Part shown: piece by piece, positions 1 through 9,249 of the stretch | Layout of the letters: the number at the start of each line of letters is the position of its first letter | Position numbering within the stretch: position 1 is the first letter of the stretch | Source of the DNA: Methanobacteriaceae archaeon | GTDB taxonomy: Archaea > Methanobacteriota > Methanobacteria > Methanobacteriales > Methanobacteriaceae | Direction: 5' to 3' | DNA: 41,539 nucleotides | Assembly (NCBI GenBank): GCA_020854915.1 | Contig: JAHKLT010000021.1 | Coordinates: 1 to 41,539, forward strand | Position numbers and translations under genes: made by a program | Notes under the pieces: generated by a model | What the model saw: only the letters and a program-made list of their open reading frames with translations | What the model was told of the DNA's origin: nothing | Database searches by the model: none

Positions 1-52
1 ACACGCATATACGAAGCGTTCTGTTTATAAACATGTATATCTGAATGTACTT

Positions 53-3000
53 TTAATAGGCATCATGATTAGCAAAGGTTATAAGAAAATTGAAGAAATT
101 TCCAACCTCGTAGAATTCACTTAAATCGGACACCTTGTTATTTAAATCTCCTGAAATTGGGTCAATATTTCCTGTTGATGTCTTAAATTTAAATTCCCTA
201 GTTGGTAAAGAATTATTATATTTATAAATTCCCGAACCATCAGTCCCCATGAAAGACAAAGTGAGTAATTGAGAATATCCTGGAGCATTATTTGATGTGA
301 AATTCAAAATAATCCATGAATCAGGATTAAAATTTAAAGAATTAATTTTAAACACTGGTTTGTCATTAGAACCCCACCAATTATTATTAAAATCATGATT
401 ATTTGCAGCAATACTTACTAAATCTCCTAAAATAATAGAATTAGTAACATTGATAAATAATACAGGATTTTCCAATGTTCCAAAAGTTGTGAATGATTCA
501 AAAACACAGTTTTCAAATAAAGAATTATTAGCCTTAGCTATAATATATTTTGTATTTACAAAAGTTGAATTATATACCTCATAATTTGCTGTTCCTGACC
601 CAGCAGTTAATGCAACTGTATTATATGATTGATATCCAGTAGTTTGATGAAGTATTTCATAACCATCAACAAAAACATTATCCAAATAGATATTACCTGT
701 AGATATTATAGACATAGTATATTGATAACCAGAATACATTTTACCAGTTACAATTATACTTGAATCTTTTACTGTAAGATTTCCATGACCTCCCAAAGAT
801 CCACCACTTCCAGTAAAACCATCTACCCTAAGACTATCTTCAATATGAGAGCTATAGAAATATAAATTGCCATCACTATGTATGGTTCCTGAATATTTTG
901 CAGCATTTGCAACAAATTTAGAATTCAAAATAGTCATTACACCCGCATTATATATTGCACCACCATAATTAGAATCACCATTATTTAAAAAATACGAATT
1001 AGATATAGTTACAGTACCATAACTTCTTAATGCACCACCATTATAACCATGATTTCCAATAAAATGAACATTATCAATTATAACAGTTACATTTTCAGGA
1101 ATATCAATTGGTGCAGGATAATCATAGTCAGATGGATAACTACCATAAGGATAACATCCATTAGTAAAAGTTAAATTAGCAATAGTAAGAATTTTAAGAC
1201 CAATAGCAACATCAAAGAAATAATCCATATTTGACCCATTAATAATAGTTTTTTTCGGCCCATCACCCGAAATAGTTATTTTGACAGAAGTAGGTATGAG
1301 TAGATTAACATTTCCCTCACCAAAATAGTTACCTTCTAAAATACGAATAGTAATATTATCTGAAATTTTATATGCCTCATATAATGCTTTTTTTATTGTT
1401 TTAAAAGGATTATTAAATGTTCCAATACCTGAAACATCGTTACCCTTACCGTCTGAAACAAAAATAGTAACATTATTTATTAAAGAACTTAAATCTACTG
1501 TAATATTTCCATAAATATATTTTGGGTTATTTCCAGTGTGGATATATTGGCCAGACAAAGTATATGTGCCATTTTCAAAACCAATATATTCTAAAGTCGC
1601 AACACCATTAATTAATGGTGATTCACCTAAATAAAAATCATCTAAATAAAATTTTATATTTCCTCCACCAATAAGCGCACCACTTTGATGTGAAATATTA
1701 GCACTTAAAGTATCCGCCAAATATACAATATTAAGATCATTAAACCTAATTAAAAGATCATCAATTTCACCATTAGTTTGACCAAGTGGACGAGATTTTA
1801 CTGATAAATAAATATCTTCCCCATTTTTTCCTGCAAAATTATTTTTAAATCTAGAATCACTAGATATTTTTGTAGTGAAAAACCCATCAACAAGTGATTC
1901 AAAAATATATATAGCACCACCATAAGTTAATGCTTTATTTTCTTCAAAACTAGAATTAATTATTTGCCCACCTCTAATACCTAATGCTCCACCTTCAATA
2001 GCAGAATTATTATAAAAAACAGCATTTATTATGGTAACATTATTATTAGATATAATTGCCCCATAACTTGTTAATGCAGAATTTCCTATAAAAATATCAT
2101 TTTTTGAAATAGACAATCCACCAATAGCACCACCTTGATTTGCAATATTATTTTTAAATGTGTTATTTATAGTTGTTAATTGACCACTTTGACGAGAAAT
2201 TGCACCACCATCACCATTAGTTCTTGAATTATTAATAAATTTTGAATTTTCAACAATTAAATTACCAGTACAATATATCCCCCCACCAACAATATTTTCA
2301 AAGTGAGAATTATTAACAATACCCATCATAGAAACATAACCTATATTATCCATAAAAATTGAATTATTAATTTCACAATTAGCAATTGCCCTTAACACAA
2401 ATCCATTTCCCAAATGAACATTATCATAGAAAATACAGTCAGAAACTATTGATTTTCCAGCAATATTTATTATATTGCGATTATAAGTAGGAAAATAACC
2501 TTTAGTAAAAGTTAAATTTATCATTTCAAAATTAGTATCAGAACCAATATTTAAAAACCAATCCGAATTATCACCATCAATTATTGTTTTATTATATGAC
2601 TCACCAATTAAAGTTAAATAACCTAATGAATTAGCAGAGATATTAGTATTACCTACACCAGAAAAAGTTCCCTCATTAATATGAATTACAGGGAAAAATG
2701 ATTTAGAAAATCCATATACAATTGCATGATTGATAGTTTTAAATGGTTTGCTTTGTGATCCATCACCTGTTCCATCGTTTCCAGTATTAGAATTTACCCA
2801 TAAATCTATAGGTGTTTGGTCAATATTAACAGTTAATTTTGCTGTAGTAATATTAGATTCTTTATAATTTTGTAAATTTGTACCATTAATTGTATAAATC
2901 CCATTATTTATAAGCATAGTAACAACAGCTGTTGCAGTACCATTTAATACTCTAGCATTTTTAAAAAAAGTATTATTATAATAAAATGAAATACCATTTG

Positions 3001-4087
3001 AAGTACCTGTTGGTCCTGTTATAAGATTACCCATATCATCAGTAACAGTAGCTTTAAGTGTGATATCTGTAGGGCTTGTTATAACTGCATCTTCATAAGT
3101 AATATTTAAGTTCATATATCCATTATTATAAATATGTCCATTGATTGGTGAAACTGAATTAATGAAAGTATTGTTTTTTACAAAATTATAACCACCAAGA
3201 TATATTATGGCATATGTTGTTCCAGAGTTAGTACAATTTATAAAAACATTATTTATAATATTACCAGTTTTTACAGAGTTTATATATAAGACTGCATCAT
3301 AACCATTTCCTGTAGAATTAATAAATTTATTATTTGAAACATTAGTGAAATTTGCACCATAAACAAAAGCTGCAGCACCATAAGTATTACTAGCTCTCAC
3401 ATAATTGTTAACAAATGTATTATTAATTAGTTCAGCATTTTGAATACTAGTAATGGAGTATATAGCTCCTCCACGAGTATTTGCAGAATTATTTTTAAAT
3501 ATAGAATCTTTAATAGTGTAATCACCATATCTTTGCCATATAGCTCCTCCAAAATTACTTGTTGCATAATTATTTTCAAATATACAGTTTTCTATTGTTA
3601 AAGCTCCTTCACTAACTATAGCCCCACCTTGTGTATTTTTTCCATTTATAAAACTTATATTTTTAAAAGTTACAATTGAATCTCGACCAATATTACTAAA
3701 AATTGCATTAGCATTATTTCCATCTAAAAATGTTTTGTTATAACCTGCACCTATAAAAGTTAAACTTCCATTATAATTTTTATGTGCTAAGTTAATTTCT
3801 AAATTATTATCTAAATTATTTTTATTAAAAGTTCCTTCACCTAAATAAATAACAGCATTATCAGATGAATTAGCCTTAGAAATACCATCTTTTATATTAT
3901 CATAAGGATTGTTTTTACCACCATCACCACTAGGATTAGTAGTAGTGTTTACATAAATTTCTTTATCATAATTTGCATTAGATGTAGTTTCAATAGCTAC
4001 ATCATCAATTTCTTCGTTTGCATTCAAATCATTGCCTATTTCTTCAGCACTGATTGAACTAATTGAAAATAACATTAATAAGAACAT
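53..4087 (-). CDS. Adhesin-like surface protein with parallel beta-helix modules
   Basis: Predicted secreted, cell-surface protein of 1,344 residues of the adhesin-like (right-handed beta-helix, polymorphic-repeat) type that is expanded in gut Methanobrevibacter. I see a hydrophobic leader ending near SSISAEE. Three modules follow, beginning near residues 45, 430 and 875; each opens with a GxG...P(F/Y)xxI motif (for example QSKPFKTINHAI) and continues as a ladder of N-rich rungs with repeated GGAI and FxNN turns. Ig-like beta segments (TDITLKATVTDD; TLSANISHQSG) separate the modules. The family is thought to mediate attachment to host or microbial partners; ligand unknown. The first ATG leaves no positively charged n-region, and no ATG, GTG or TTG lies in frame upstream before a stop; see the separate start-site entry at 4121. 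The stop at 53 probably reflects a frameshift, because plausible coding sequence continues in another frame to base 1. Family assignment is firm, boundaries are not. Confidence 0.85.
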   Translation of the reverse strand: MFLLMLFSISSISAEEIGNDLNANEEIDDVAIETTSNANYDKEIYVNTTTNPSGDGGKNNPYDNIKDGISKANSSDNAVIYLGEGTFNKNNLDNNLEINLAHKNYNGSLTFIGAGYNKTFLDGNNANAIFSNIGRDSIVTFKNISFINGKNTQGGAIVSEGALTIENCIFENNYATSNFGGAIWQRYGDYTIKDSIFKNNSANTRGGAIYSITSIQNAELINNTFVNNYVRASNTYGAAAFVYGANFTNVSNNKFINSTGNGYDAVLYINSVKTGNIINNVFINCTNSGTTYAIIYLGGYNFVKNNTFINSVSPINGHIYNNGYMNLNITYEDAVITSPTDITLKATVTDDMGNLITGPTGTSNGISFYYNNTFFKNARVLNGTATAVVTMLINNGIYTINGTNLQNYKESNITTAKLTVNIDQTPIDLWVNSNTGNDGTGDGSQSKPFKTINHAIVYGFSKSFFPVIHINEGTFSGVGNTNISANSLGYLTLIGESYNKTIIDGDNSDWFLNIGSDTNFEMINLTFTKGYFPTYNRNIINIAGKSIVSDCIFYDNVHLGNGFVLRAIANCEINNSIFMDNIGYVSMMGIVNNSHFENIVGGGIYCTGNLIVENSKFINNSRTNGDGGAISRQSGQLTTINNTFKNNIANQGGAIGGLSISKNDIFIGNSALTSYGAIISNNNVTIINAVFYNNSAIEGGALGIRGGQIINSSFEENKALTYGGAIYIFESLVDGFFTTKISSDSRFKNNFAGKNGEDIYLSVKSRPLGQTNGEIDDLLIRFNDLNIVYLADTLSANISHQSGALIGGGNIKFYLDDFYLGESPLINGVATLEYIGFENGTYTLSGQYIHTGNNPKYIYGNITVDLSSLINNVTIFVSDGKGNDVSGIGTFNNPFKTIKKALYEAYKISDNITIRILEGNYFGEGNVNLLIPTSVKITISGDGPKKTIINGSNMDYFFDVAIGLKILTIANLTFTNGCYPYGSYPSDYDYPAPIDIPENVTVIIDNVHFIGNHGYNGGALRSYGTVTISNSYFLNNGDSNYGGAIYNAGVMTILNSKFVANAAKYSGTIHSDGNLYFYSSHIEDSLRVDGFTGSGGSLGGHGNLTVKDSSIIVTGKMYSGYQYTMSIISTGNIYLDNVFVDGYEILHQTTGYQSYNTVALTAGSGTANYEVYNSTFVNTKYIIAKANNSLFENCVFESFTTFGTLENPVLFINVTNSIILGDLVSIAANNHDFNNNWWGSNDKPVFKINSLNFNPDSWIILNFTSNNAPGYSQLLTLSFMGTDGSGIYKYNNSLPTREFKFKTSTGNIDPISGDLNNKVSDLSEFYEVGNFFNFLITFANHDAY

Positions 4088-4120
4088 GCTTATTAATATT
4101 ATTCCTTTATTTTTCGAATT

Positions 4121-4135
4121 AATATTAACTACCTC
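4121..4135 (-). promoter_or_regulatory. Shine-Dalgarno and probable ATT start of the adhesin gene
   Basis: On the minus strand GAGGT (4135-4131) lies 7 nt before an in-frame ATT (4123-4121). Starting there adds 12 residues (reading I/M-NSKNKGIILIS) in front of the first ATG. This gives a textbook signal peptide with a basic n-region (K, K) and a hydrophobic core. The first ATG at 4087 has no Shine-Dalgarno at usable distance. An ATT start is rare, so a sequencing or mutational change of the original ATG is an alternative. Confidence 0.45.
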
Positions 4136-4401
4136 ACATTTAGTTTTTAAAAATTATCAAAACACCTAAAACAAGTCTTATTTAAACAAAATAAAAAATG
4201 ATTTAGATAAATATATTTGTGTTATTCAATGATATTTATATTTTATGAAAGATTTTTGACTTTAGAAATAATGAAAACATGTTAAGATAAAGAATTTTAA
4301 TAGCTATATCACAAAAAATTAATAAAAAGTTAAAATTGTCATTAAAAAGTAGTTAAAATTAAACAAATTGATTTAAAAATTTATTAAATTTATTCTTATA
4401 A

Positions 4402-4418
4402 GGGCTTTATAGAAACCC
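4402..4418. repeat. Left terminal inverted repeat of the IS remnant
   Basis: The bases gggctttatagaaaccc are the inverted partner of 5564-5580 (14 of 17 matches). It lies just beyond the transposase stop codon at 4433, as expected for the 3' end of an IS read leftwards. Confidence 0.7.
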
Positions 4419-4432
4419 TTTTTTTATTGTAT

Positions 4433-5445
4433 TTATGTTGATCGATGTATGTTGTAAATTGTGTTTTTAAGTTTGGTTTCTTTATTTGATAGTTTGGTGC
4501 TTCTACTTTTATTTATTCCACTGAATGATCTTTTTATAACACTGAACACACTTTCAACATTGTTTCTTTTTCTGTATATTTTGTGTTGAAATATTGTTTG
4601 ACTTTTTAATATGTATTTTCCTTTTTTAGCTCTTTTTTTAAAATATATTGGTCAAATAAATTCATTTCTTTGTTTATGTATTTTATAGATCCTGTATCGT
4701 ATGCTCCATATGCTACGATATATTTTGGTTGATATTTGTTTGTTTTTTTAATAGAATTGATTGCAAATTGTGTAATCCTATTTTGATCCTTTTTGTGTTT
4801 GGTAATTTAGTATTAAACGAGATTTAACATCAATTACAATATGGTTTTTAATGTAGCTTTTTCTCTTTTTTTTTACGTATTATGGCATAATATTTATCAG
4901 CACGATTATTTGTGAATACATTTCCATTTAATTCTGTGATTTCTAGTTTTATTTTCTTTTCTATTAATATTAGTTGGTTTATTTTGTTTAAAAGTTCTGT
5001 TAGTATTCTGTTGAAGAATTTTTTTGTATTTTGGGGAAGTGTGATGCTCTTTGGATATGTAAAAATTTCTTTAATTAATCAGATAAATCCATTAAAAAAC
5101 TTATTTCACGATAAGTTAATTTTAAGTAAATTTTTAATGCTAAAATTGTGAATAAAACAGTTTGAGAGTATAAATGATTAGAAAAATAGTTGAAATATTT
5201 GTTTAAACTTATTTTTGCATATTTATTAGTGTAAATAATGAATTTTATAATGTTATTTTTATTTTCATTGTTTTTAGTTCGATTTTAAATTTTTTTAATG
5301 TAATTTTTTAGTAGTGTTTCAAAGTGAAAATCCAGAAGATTTAATTGTTTTGAAGTCAAATTATTAAATGAAGAATATGTATTTTTGCGTTTAATATTAG
5401 TATATATTATTTGTTTTAATATTTATATCTTTTTTCTTACTAATT
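4433..5445 (-). pseudogene. Frame-broken DDE transposase of the IS remnant
   Basis: Reading the minus strand with several frameshifts and stops recovers a nearly complete transposase. The N-terminal part reads TSKQLNLLDFHFETLLKNY, then TILALKIYLKLTYREISFLM, the helical region typical of IS4/IS5-like enzymes. The first catalytic Asp is in HIVIDVKSRLI, the second in IVAYGAYDTGSIKY, and the Glu is in RKRNNVESVFSVIKRSFSG near the C-terminus, so all three DDE residues are still readable. Frame breaks fall near 5130-5280, between the GYREK-like region and the first Asp (about 4855), and just after the first Asp segment (about 4800). No plausible start codon is left. The product cannot be functional. 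The rightward ORF at 4912-5151 is only its antisense shadow. Confidence 0.8.
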
Positions 5446-5563
5446 TTAAAATTAATAATATTAAATGAATAATTAAAAAATATAAGGAAGATTAAAAGAA
5501 TTATTTCAATGAATAACTACTTATATTTCAAAAAAAATCAAATATTAAATTCTTAAAAAATTA

Positions 5564-5580
5564 GAGTTTCTACAAAGCCA
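5564..5580. repeat. Right terminal inverted repeat of the IS remnant
   Basis: The bases gagtttctacaaagcca pair with the left end at 4402-4418. The repeat is followed directly by TTAAT, which is also the left flank of the neighbouring MITE-like element. Confidence 0.7.
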
Positions 5581-5585
5581 TTAAT

Positions 5586-5692
5586 GAGTGTCGGACAAAA
5601 ATACCTTTTTCAAGAAAGATGTTTCTTCAAATCTCAAAGAAAGGATTAATCTATCGTTTTAAGAAAATGATTTTGAATTTTGGCCGACTCTC
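5586..5692. mobile_element. 107-bp MITE-like element with TTAAT target duplication
   Basis: The left end gagtgtcggacaaaa (5586-5600) and the right end ttttggccgactctc (5678-5692) are inverted repeats matching at 13 of 15 positions. TTAAT occurs as an exact direct repeat immediately outside both ends (5581-5585 and 5693-5697). The interior is non-coding. This layout (TIR, short non-coding core, 5-bp duplication) is that of a miniature inverted-repeat transposable element. Its autonomous parent is not in the window. Confidence 0.6.
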
Positions 5693-5830
5693 TTAATTTA
5701 AAAAAAGATTATTGTTTTACGTATAAATATTTAAATCATTATTAAAAAATTTTAAACCATAATATTTATTTTATTTAAAAAGAAAAGTTTAAAAAGATAT
5801 ATAATAATTATTTTAAAATGGATTGTTCTA

Positions 5831-7972
5831 ATGATAGCTCAAACACTTAAAAAAGAATTAAACATAGCTGATTGGCAAGTAAATAAAGTTATGAATTTAA
5901 TAGATGAAGGTAAAACTATTCCTTTTATTGCAAGATATAGAAAAGATGTTACAGGTTCTTTAAATGATGAAGTTCTTCGAAAATTTGATGATAGATTAAA
6001 AACTTTAAGAAATCTTGAAGAAAAAAAGGAACAAGTTTTAAAAAAGATTGAAGAGAAGGGAAAATTAACAGATGCTTTAAAAAATAAAATTTTAAATGCA
6101 AAAACACTCGTAGAACTTGAAGATTTATATAGACCATATAAAAGTAAAAAAAATACAAGAGCATCAATAGCTAAAGAGAAAGGACTTGAAAGTCTTGCAA
6201 AAACCATTTTAGAACAAAATATAAATTATCCATTAGATAAAATAGCTCAAAAATATGTTAAAAATGATGTAAAAAGTGTTGATGAAGCTATAGATGGAGC
6301 AAAAGATATTATTGCTGAAATTGTTTCTGAAAACTCTGAGTTTAGAAAGAAAATAAGAAAGAATACTTATTTTGTTGGAAATATAAAAACAAAATGTAAA
6401 GATTCAGAAAATGAAACAGAATACGAGCTATATTATAATTATGAAGAAAAATTATCTAAGATTCCTCCTCACAGAATTTTAGCAATTAATAGAGGAGAAT
6501 CTGAGAAAATTTTAAGTGGAAAAATAGATTTAGAAAAGGATGATATATTAATCTATTTAAAAAGACATGTTTTAAAAAACAAATCAAAAATTCCAGAAAA
6601 AGTAGAATACAACCCTTATACAACACCAATTATAGAGGAATCTATTGAAGATTCATATAAACGTTTAATATTTCCTGCAATTGAGCGAGAAATTAGGAAT
6701 TGTTTAACTGATAAAGCAGAGAAAAAATCAATTGAAGTTTTTAAAAAGAATTTAGAACAATTACTTATGGAGAGACCAATAAGTTCTAAAACAATACTTG
6801 GATGGGATTCTGCATTTAGAACTGGTTGTAAATTAGCTGTTATTAATTCAAATGGAAAAGTATTAGATACTTCTTTAATTTATCCTACTGAACCTCAAAA
6901 TAAAGTTGAAGAATCCAAAAAACTTGTTAAAGAACTAATAAAAAAATATGATATTGATATAATAGCTATTGGAAATGGAACTGCATCTAAAGAATCTGAA
7001 AAGATTGTTGCAGATATTATAAAAGGAACTAATACAAAATACATAATTGTTAATGAAGCTGGAGCTTCTGTTTATTCTGCAAGTAAATTAGCTAGTGAAG
7101 AATTTCCAGAATTTAATGAAGGTGAGAGAAGTGCTATTTCAATAGCTAGAAGATTACAAGACCCTCTTGCAGAACTTGTTAAAATTGATCCAAAATCCAT
7201 TGGTGTTGGCCAATATCAACATGATATGAATCAGAAAAGATTAAATGAATCTTTAAAAAGTACTATTGAAAAGGTTGTAAACGAAGTAGGTGTTGATTTA
7301 AATACTGCTTCAAGTTCTCTTTTAAATTATATATCTGGAATCTCCAAAACCGTTTCAAAAAATATAGTGGAATACAGAGAAAATAATGGTGCTTTTAAAA
7401 ATAGAAAAGAGCTATTGAATGTAAAAAAACTTGGAGATAAAACTTTTGAGCAATGTGCAGGATTTATTAAAGTTCCTGAAAGTAATAATCCATTAGATAA
7501 TACAACAATACATCCAGAATCATATAAAGCTTGTTTTAAATTTTTAAGAGAATTAAATTACGATTTAGATGATATTAAAGAAAAAAATTTAGAAGATATA
7601 AACTATGAATCATTATCTGCAGATTTAGATATTGGTCTTATTACATTAAAGGATATTGTAAAAGAGCTTAAAAAACCAGGACGAGACCCTAGAGAAGACC
7701 TTCAAAAGCCGATTTTAAGAAAAAATATTTTAGGTATTGAAAATCTTAAAGAAGGAATGGTTTTAGAAGGAACTGTTAGAAATATTGTTGATTTTGGAGC
7801 ATTTGTAGATATTGGAGTTCATCAAGATGGTCTTGTTCATATATCCCAAATTGTTGAAAATAAGTTTATAAAACATCCATTAGATATCCTAAGTGTTGGA
7901 GATATTATTACAATAAAAGTAGTAGATTTTGATATAGATAGAAAAAGAATTTCACTTACTATGATCCTTTAA
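5831..7972 (+). CDS. tex: Tex-like RNA-binding protein (S1 domain transcription accessory factor)
   Basis: Cytoplasmic nucleic-acid-binding protein of the Tex family (transcription accessory, Spt6-like core). The 713 residues show the full family order: N-terminal helical region with the signature VMNLIDEGKTIPFIARYRKD near residues 20-39; central YqgF/RNase H-like domain (ILGWDSAFRTGCKLAV, about 325-340, then IAIGNGTASKESE); tandem helix-hairpin-helix segment (VGQYQHDMNQKRL and YRENNGAFKNRKEL, about 460-540); and a C-terminal S1 domain (GMVLEGTVRNIVDFGAFVDI, about 640-713). Length and order match bacterial Tex, which is common in Firmicutes and uncommon in archaea, so an old horizontal acquisition is plausible. 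The ATG at 5831 is preceded by weak AT-rich promoter-like sequence and no strong Shine-Dalgarno. It stands alone, beside the mobile-element remnants, and converges on tpiA. Confidence 0.93.
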   Translation: MIAQTLKKELNIADWQVNKVMNLIDEGKTIPFIARYRKDVTGSLNDEVLRKFDDRLKTLRNLEEKKEQVLKKIEEKGKLTDALKNKILNAKTLVELEDLYRPYKSKKNTRASIAKEKGLESLAKTILEQNINYPLDKIAQKYVKNDVKSVDEAIDGAKDIIAEIVSENSEFRKKIRKNTYFVGNIKTKCKDSENETEYELYYNYEEKLSKIPPHRILAINRGESEKILSGKIDLEKDDILIYLKRHVLKNKSKIPEKVEYNPYTTPIIEESIEDSYKRLIFPAIEREIRNCLTDKAEKKSIEVFKKNLEQLLMERPISSKTILGWDSAFRTGCKLAVINSNGKVLDTSLIYPTEPQNKVEESKKLVKELIKKYDIDIIAIGNGTASKESEKIVADIIKGTNTKYIIVNEAGASVYSASKLASEEFPEFNEGERSAISIARRLQDPLAELVKIDPKSIGVGQYQHDMNQKRLNESLKSTIEKVVNEVGVDLNTASSSLLNYISGISKTVSKNIVEYRENNGAFKNRKELLNVKKLGDKTFEQCAGFIKVPESNNPLDNTTIHPESYKACFKFLRELNYDLDDIKEKNLEDINYESLSADLDIGLITLKDIVKELKKPGRDPREDLQKPILRKNILGIENLKEGMVLEGTVRNIVDFGAFVDIGVHQDGLVHISQIVENKFIKHPLDILSVGDIITIKVVDFDIDRKRISLTMIL

Positions 7973-8020
7973 AAAATTTTATTAAAAGGAATAAGAAAAA
8001 ATATTAAAAGAAAAAAATAG

Positions 8021-8698
8021 CTAGATTTTACTAACTAAATCAAGTAAAGCTTTTTTAGGATCATCAGCTCTTATAATTCCTGATGCAAGTAAAACTCCTT
8101 CTGCACCAAGTTCTAATGCTTGTGCCATATCTTCACCAGTTGATATTCCTGCACCACATAGTACTTTAACATCTTTATTTATTTTTTTAACTTCATCAAC
8201 TGTTCCTTGAACAACTTCTGGTTCAGCTTGTGAGACTGGTATACCTGTTCCTATGAGTTCTGGTGGTTCAATAGCTACAAATTGAGGGTTCATTGTAGCT
8301 ACTGCAATACTTGTTTTAACATTATTTGAACATATGCAAGATATTAAATCATTATCATTTAGTTTAGAGTTAACTAAATCAATATCTGCTAGTTCCATTC
8401 TTTTTTCTGAATGGTTAAGTAAGCTTCCATCGATTCCTGATGATAGTAATGTTTCAAATAGATTAGATCCTGTATTGCTCCCAGGAGATATTGCATCAAT
8501 GTGTTGAGCTAATGTTAAAATTGAGGTTTCTTCTTTAATTCTATAAATATCAGCTGATTGTGGGACTGCTATCATCGTTATTCCTGATTCTTCTTCTACA
8601 CTTTCTAATGATTTAGCTAAATTTAAAGCCTTTTCTCCACTAGATTCTAAATAAGTTTTAAAATTTAATATTACAATAGGGTTTTTAAGTTTATACAT
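8021..8698 (-). CDS. tpiA: Triosephosphate isomerase (archaeal type)
   Basis: Interconverts glyceraldehyde 3-phosphate and dihydroxyacetone phosphate in gluconeogenesis and glycolysis. The 225-residue length is that of the short archaeal TIM barrel (bacterial enzymes have about 250). Catalytic Lys14 lies in LNFKTY, the electrophilic His96 in LNHSEKR, and the catalytic Glu144 in AIEPPELIGTG; the phosphate-binding loop LCGAGISTGED is near residues 180-190. The start ATG at 8698 has GTGAT four bases upstream, complementary to the archaeal 16S 3' end. Monocistronic, convergent with tex. Confidence 0.96.
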   Translation of the reverse strand: MYKLKNPIVILNFKTYLESSGEKALNLAKSLESVEEESGITMIAVPQSADIYRIKEETSILTLAQHIDAISPGSNTGSNLFETLLSSGIDGSLLNHSEKRMELADIDLVNSKLNDNDLISCICSNNVKTSIAVATMNPQFVAIEPPELIGTGIPVSQAEPEVVQGTVDEVKKINKDVKVLCGAGISTGEDMAQALELGAEGVLLASGIIRADDPKKALLDLVSKI

Positions 8699-8912
8699 TT
8701 AATCACTTTTAAAAATTTTTATTAATTAATACTTTAAAATATAATTTATTTATATTTATGTTTATCTAATGAAAAGTATTATTTTTTCATCTTTATTATA
8801 AAAAATTTAAAATAAACCAATATTTCCATTTTAATATATACAAAAATGAGAAACAAATAGAAAAATATATTAAAAAATAAAATTATATTCATATTATAAA
8901 AGAGTGATTAAC

Positions 8913-9209
8913 ATGAGACAAAAAGATCAAAAGGTATTAATGGAATTTATTGACGTTGAGGGTGATGAAAAGTATTTTACTATTAAAGTTACTAAATATA
9001 TTGAAAATGGAAGACCTAAAGTAAAATATTGTTATACATTCGACCAAAGCTTAAGTGAAGAAGAAAAAAGGTTATTTATGGATCATTTACTTTATTTTGA
9101 AAAAGCATTAAAAAAATATAGTCATATGTTAGTTAAAAAAGAATATATTGAATATATTGGAGATAATGATAAGTGGAAAGTTAAATATACCTTAATTAAT
9201 GAATTTTAA
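8913..9209 (+). CDS. Conserved small protein of unknown function
   Basis: A 98-residue, charged, soluble protein with no family I recognise. It has no membrane segment or signal peptide. The pattern suggests an N-terminal beta region (LMEFIDVEGDEKYFTIKVTK) followed by one amphipathic helix (SLSEEEKRLFMDHLLYFEKA) and a final beta strand. I chose ATG 8913 because GTGAT four bases upstream makes a good ribosome site; the in-frame GTG at 8904 would use that same motif as its own codon. The gene is transcribed alone, divergently from tpiA. Codon use fits its neighbours, so it is very likely real. Confidence 0.7.
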   Translation: MRQKDQKVLMEFIDVEGDEKYFTIKVTKYIENGRPKVKYCYTFDQSLSEEEKRLFMDHLLYFEKALKKYSHMLVKKEYIEYIGDNDKWKVKYTLINEF

Positions 9210-9249
9210 AGAAAATATTTAAATCATTAAAATAAGAAAAGTAAATCTA

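Larger units (their letters stand above)
4399..5583. mobile_element. Decayed 1.18-kb insertion sequence, ISM1-like
   Basis: Terminal inverted repeats bound this element. The left end at 4402-4418, read on the minus strand, is gggtttctataaagccc; the right end at 5564-5580 is gagtttctacaaagcca. They match at 14 of 17 positions, and TTA follows both. The ends enclose about 1,185 bp carrying a single broken DDE transposase gene. The size agrees with ISM1 of Methanobrevibacter smithii (about 1.18 kb with one transposase of about 1 kb), which I recall from the literature; identity to ISM1 itself is inference. No clear target duplication survives. Confidence 0.75.

Noticed and set aside
4912-5151. 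79-residue rightward ORF
   Set aside because: It is antisense to readable transposase segments of the IS remnant and has no ribosome site; hydrophobic composition is a by-product of the T-rich strand.
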